From: Pelorhabdus rhamnosifermentans
GTDB taxonomy: Bacteria; Bacillota; Negativicutes; UMGS1260
Direction: 5' to 3'
Length of the DNA stretch: 64,000 nucleotides
Assembly (NCBI RefSeq): GCF_018835585.1
Contig: NZ_JAHGVE010000019.1
Coordinates: 1-64,000, forward strand
How positions within the stretch are numbered: the stretch's first letter is position 1; the number at the start of each line of letters is the position of its first letter. Both the position numbers and the translations under genes were made by a program. This document shows positions 62,700 to 64,000 of the stretch, one piece after another. The notes under the pieces were generated by a model. That model saw only the letters and a program-made list of their open reading frames with translations, searched no databases and was not told the DNA's origin.

Positions 62700-62735
62700 A
62701 AACCTTCTTGAGTCGTTCAGGAAGGTTTTTCTTAT
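62700..62735 (+). terminator. Terminator downstream of riboswitch 2
   Basis: Stem AAACCTTCTTG / CAGGAAGGTTT with one G-U, followed by TTTCTTATT. A second hairpin CTCCTTG / CAAGGAG follows at 62745-62770. Confidence 0.8.
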
Positions 62736-62881
62736 TGCCAAACCTTCTCCTTGCCTTTTGACAAGGAGTTATTAGAGTATCGAAAAATTTAAATTCGTGA
62801 AAGGTAAGTGAATTCATATGAAAAAAGGGTTTTATTTGTTATGACGGCATTGATGTTTTCTACTCTTTTCGGTTTTTCAAT

Positions 62882-63754
62882 ATGACTACGACTTATGCCG
62901 ATGAACAGCAGCAAGAGCCAGAATCTGAAAAAAAGGCTATTTTAGTCTGTAGTTTTGGAACAACTTTTGCTGATAGTCGTAAAGTGACCATTGAAGCCAT
63001 TGAAAATCGAGTGCGTGCTGAATATCCGGATTGGGAAGTTCGCCGGGCATTTAGCGCTCATAAGGTGATTAAAGTTTTAAAGGAACGCGATGGAATTGAT
63101 GTGGATACGCCTGAGCAGGCTATGCAAAAATTGGCTGATGAAGGTTATACCAAAGTGGCAATCATGTCTCTTGATGTTATTCCAGGATTCGAATATGACT
63201 ATGACACACGTGTTTTCAATATGTGGAAAGACCAAGGCTCTTTTAAAAAGATGAGTTTAGCTTTGCCGCTTTTTTATTACATGGGACAGACAAATAAGCC
63301 TGATGACTTTATTCCGGCACTGAATGCCGTAAAGACAGAATTTCCCGGTCAACAGGGCGATGATGAGGCTATATTAATCATGGCGCATGGTACAGCTCAC
63401 CCGGCAAATGCTTATTATACGGTTATGCAGGATCGCATTAATGAATTAGGCTGGAAAAATACCTGGATCTATACAGTCGAAGGAACACCTAATTTAGAAG
63501 AGATTATTGCACAAATGAAAGGGAAAAACATAAAAAAAGTCACTCTGTTTCCACTGATGATGGTTGCAGGGGACCATGCCAACAATGATATGGCTGGTGC
63601 CGATAAAGAATCGCATAAGAGCCAGTTACTTGCTGCGGGGTTCGAGGTGGATACGTATATCCACGGAATTGGTGAAAATGTAGCTGTTCAGGATCTTTAT
63701 ATGCAGCGGCTAAAAGATGCCATTGCCAATCATGGACAAGCCCGTAACACATAA
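62882..63754 (+). CDS. cbiK: Cobaltochelatase CbiK, probably exported form
   Basis: 290 residues as read from ATG 62882. CbiK fold: AILVCSFGTTFADSRKVTIE at the start (catalytic-type metal site region), IMAHGTAHPAN with the metal-binding His (about 172), and FPLMMVAGDHANNDMAG (about 219-235) with the second conserved His. Inserts Co2+ into sirohydrochlorin in anaerobic cobalamin synthesis. Just upstream, DNA from ATG 62818 encodes a good signal peptide (MKK, VLFVMTALMFSTLFGF, then TTTYA) only if the A6 run at 62821 and the T5 run near 62873 each gain one base; as written it is out of frame. Exported CbiK forms are known in other anaerobes. Confidence 0.88.
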   Translation: MTTTYADEQQQEPESEKKAILVCSFGTTFADSRKVTIEAIENRVRAEYPDWEVRRAFSAHKVIKVLKERDGIDVDTPEQAMQKLADEGYTKVAIMSLDVIPGFEYDYDTRVFNMWKDQGSFKKMSLALPLFYYMGQTNKPDDFIPALNAVKTEFPGQQGDDEAILIMAHGTAHPANAYYTVMQDRINELGWKNTWIYTVEGTPNLEEIIAQMKGKNIKKVTLFPLMMVAGDHANNDMAGADKESHKSQLLAAGFEVDTYIHGIGENVAVQDLYMQRLKDAIANHGQARNT

Positions 63755-63806
63755 AAAAATGGCTGACTAACAGGAAAATCAATATAAAGTGGAGGGGTAA
63801 ATAAAT

Positions 63807-64000
63807 ATGTCAGGAATATTTTACGGAGTAGGAGTGGGACCCGGCGATCCCGAACTATTAACATTAAAAGCGATTCATACGATTCAGCAGGCCGATGTAG
63901 TCATTGCGCCGAAAACGGAGAAAAAAGAAAATAGTGTGGCACTTACCATTGCTACACCCTATTTAAAAGCAGGTGCAAAGGTTGTTAAGCTTGTTTTTCC
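63807..64000 (+). CDS. cbiL: Precorrin-2/cobalt-factor II C20-methyltransferase (partial)
   Basis: 64 codons before the window ends, from ATG 63807 with GGAGGGG upstream. YGVGVGPGDPELLTLKAIHT is the SAM-binding start of the CobI/CbiL subfamily (residues 5-25). Next step after the chelatase in the anaerobic corrin pathway; 52 bases behind cbiK, same riboswitch-2 transcript. Confidence 0.9.
   Translation, partial: MSGIFYGVGVGPGDPELLTLKAIHTIQQADVVIAPKTEKKENSVALTIATPYLKAGAKVVKLVF

Larger units (their letters stand above)
62281..62881. other. Region of riboswitch 2 with a possible frameshifted mini-gene
   Basis: Between the ATPase and cbiK genes: a possible 43-residue ORF with a homopolymer shift (62291-62423), a promoter (62404-62431), riboswitch 2 (62461-62658), terminators (62700-62735, 62745-62770) and the broken signal-peptide start of cbiK (62818). 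Confidence 0.6.

Overview
The window reads as chromosomal DNA of a spore-forming, anaerobic, diderm Firmicute of the Negativicutes (Pelosinus/Sporomusa-like). This is inference from several signs together: Firmicute-type Shine-Dalgarno sites and AbrB/SpoVT and FapA-like proteins; a one-polypeptide pyruvate:ferredoxin oxidoreductase; anaerobic cobalamin genes under B12 riboswitches; and an RND efflux pump, which needs an outer membrane. No rRNA, tRNA, CRISPR array or complete insertion sequence was seen.

Layout. 1-12.2 kb: small and regulatory genes (AbrB-type regulator, small Cys proteins, a Gly-His repeat protein), three paralogous secreted repeat proteins at 2384, 2857 and 8502 around a LysE exporter and PFOR, then an FMN-binding protein and a FapA-like protein. 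12.2-17.6 kb: flavodoxin-like reductase, Cache chemoreceptor, a guanidine-I type riboswitch in front of a ruined radical-SAM gene, an EamA transporter and a type I toxin-antitoxin locus. 17.8-26.1 kb: DUF2148, CGGC, arylamine N-acetyltransferase, MocR, LUD, PhzF and LysR genes mixed with several broken genes (two ferredoxin fragments, a RidA gene with an early stop, a frameshifted XRE regulator).

26.5-38.7 kb is sugar-acid catabolism. The first operon is an MFS importer, FGGY sugar-acid kinase, 2-hydroxyacid dehydrogenase and KDPG aldolase. The second is a dga-type system: a LevR-like sigma-54 activator, a textbook -24/-12 promoter, a mannose-family PTS (IIA, IIB, IIC, IID), D-glucosaminate-6-phosphate ammonia-lyase and KDGP aldolase. 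Both routes end at 2-keto-3-deoxy-6-phosphogluconate or its aldol cleavage. 38.8-48.1 kb is an arabinose regulon: araBAD on the minus strand, araR, and a ribose/arabinose-type ABC importer, with matching AraR-like sites at both promoters.

48.2-57.6 kb: a second chemoreceptor preceded by a hairpin element nearly identical to one at 8.9 kb, an MFS-DUF6282 pair, and an RND efflux pair. 57.7-64 kb is B12-controlled. One cobalamin riboswitch precedes a TIM-barrel protein plus a BtuF/C/D-like importer whose ATPase has an extra C-terminal domain. A second, near-duplicate riboswitch precedes cobaltochelatase cbiK (apparently exported, signal peptide out of frame) and cbiL, cut by the window end.

The points most worth following are the secreted-repeat protein family with its shared promoter motif, the duplicated hairpin/upstream element, the orphaned guanidine riboswitch, the par-like type I toxin locus and the riboswitch-controlled TIM-barrel/importer operon.
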